Shown: piece after piece, positions 10,079 to 10,310 of the stretch
Layout of the letters: each line of letters opens with the position of its first letter
How positions within the stretch are numbered: position 1 is the stretch's first letter
Source: Lobulomyces angularis
Lineage: Eukaryota; Chytridiomycota; Chytridiomycetes; Lobulomycetales; Lobulomycetaceae
NCBI GenBank assembly: GCA_027604685.1
Contig: JADHYX010000576.1
Location: forward strand, 1 to 10,310
Direction of reading: 5' to 3'
DNA: 10,310 nt
Program-made: the position numbers and the translations under genes
The notes under the pieces: model-generated
Databases searched by the model: none
The model's input: only the letters and a program-made list of their open reading frames with translations
Told to the model about the DNA's origin: nothing

Positions 10079-10310
10079 ATGAGTTCATCAGATAGTGAAA
10101 ATTCGGAAATAGAAGAAGTCAAGACATTAAAAATCGATCCATTAAAAGAAAAATTAAAAGATATTAAAAAAAAAGAGGAGGAAATTAAAACAGAAAAAAA
10201 AAAGAAAATACAATTAAAAATAATAGAAAATACTTTAAAAAAAAAGGAAAAAAAAAAAATTGAGCAGCTAGTCGAGGAGGAGAATAATGAAATTGTTTTT
10301 TATGATGATG
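10079..10310 (+). CDS. Lys/Glu-rich protein, N-terminal part only
   Basis: I do not recognise this gene. An ATG preceded by an A-rich leader opens a frame of 77 codons that is still open at the window edge. The start is acidic and serine-rich (MSSSDSENSEIEEVK), a pattern seen in casein kinase II targets and many nucleolar proteins. Residues about 22-68 are almost all Lys, Glu, Ile and Leu (for example DPLKEKLKDIKKKEEE), which predicts a long charged helix or coiled coil. After EEENNEIVFYDD the sequence becomes less repetitive, so a folded domain may begin beyond the window. The A-rich codons could mimic low-complexity chance sequence. However, the correct promoter-like T/A tracts and the absence of TAA in such A-rich DNA favour a real gene. 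Later introns cannot be judged. Confidence 0.7.
   Translation, partial: MSSSDSENSEIEEVKTLKIDPLKEKLKDIKKKEEEIKTEKKKKIQLKIIENTLKKKEKKKIEQLVEEENNEIVFYDD

Overview
The window is nuclear DNA from a very AT-rich unicellular eukaryote. Four genes are recognised by protein family, and all are split by short (47-174 bp) GT-AG introns that are far richer in A/T than the exons. Stop codons are TAA and TAG under the standard code. Homopolymer A and T runs of 10-22 bases fill the intergenic DNA, and one predicted protein carries an asparagine run. Together this suggests an amoebozoan of the dictyostelid type, although intron density is higher than I expect for Dictyostelium discoideum. An AT-rich early fungus is an alternative, but the aerobic tyrosine-degradation gene argues against an anaerobic one. 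The organism is an inference.

Layout. 248-816 (+): 60S ribosomal protein eL42 (L36a/L44), four exons, the first contributing only the ATG. 817-1244: AT-rich spacer between convergent genes. 1245-3540 (-): mitochondrial Hsp70, seven exons, 656 residues, complete with presequence. 3541-5684: about 2.1 kb without a recognisable gene. Its middle (about 3600-5130) is clearly less AT-rich than the other spacers. It holds one possible small Asn-rich protein gene (3961-4260, -), a stretch with the folding potential of a structured RNA (about 4583-4830), and several short open frames on both strands. 5685-7265 (-): TIM44, four exons, 432 residues. 7266-7861: divergent promoter region. 7862-9659 (+): fumarylacetoacetase, nine exons, 404 residues. 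9660-10078: AT-rich spacer. 10079-10310 (+): start of a lysine/glutamate-rich protein gene that runs off the window.

Functional links. mtHsp70 and Tim44 are direct partners in the TIM23 import motor and lie on the same strand as neighbouring recognisable genes. Fumarylacetoacetase catalyses the last step of tyrosine breakdown and shares an intergenic region head-to-head with TIM44. eL42 is a housekeeping ribosomal protein. Exon borders were set by matching the joined reading frame to the known protein families. I could not run alignments or folding programs, so the RNA candidate and the small ORFs in 3600-5130 are hypotheses.
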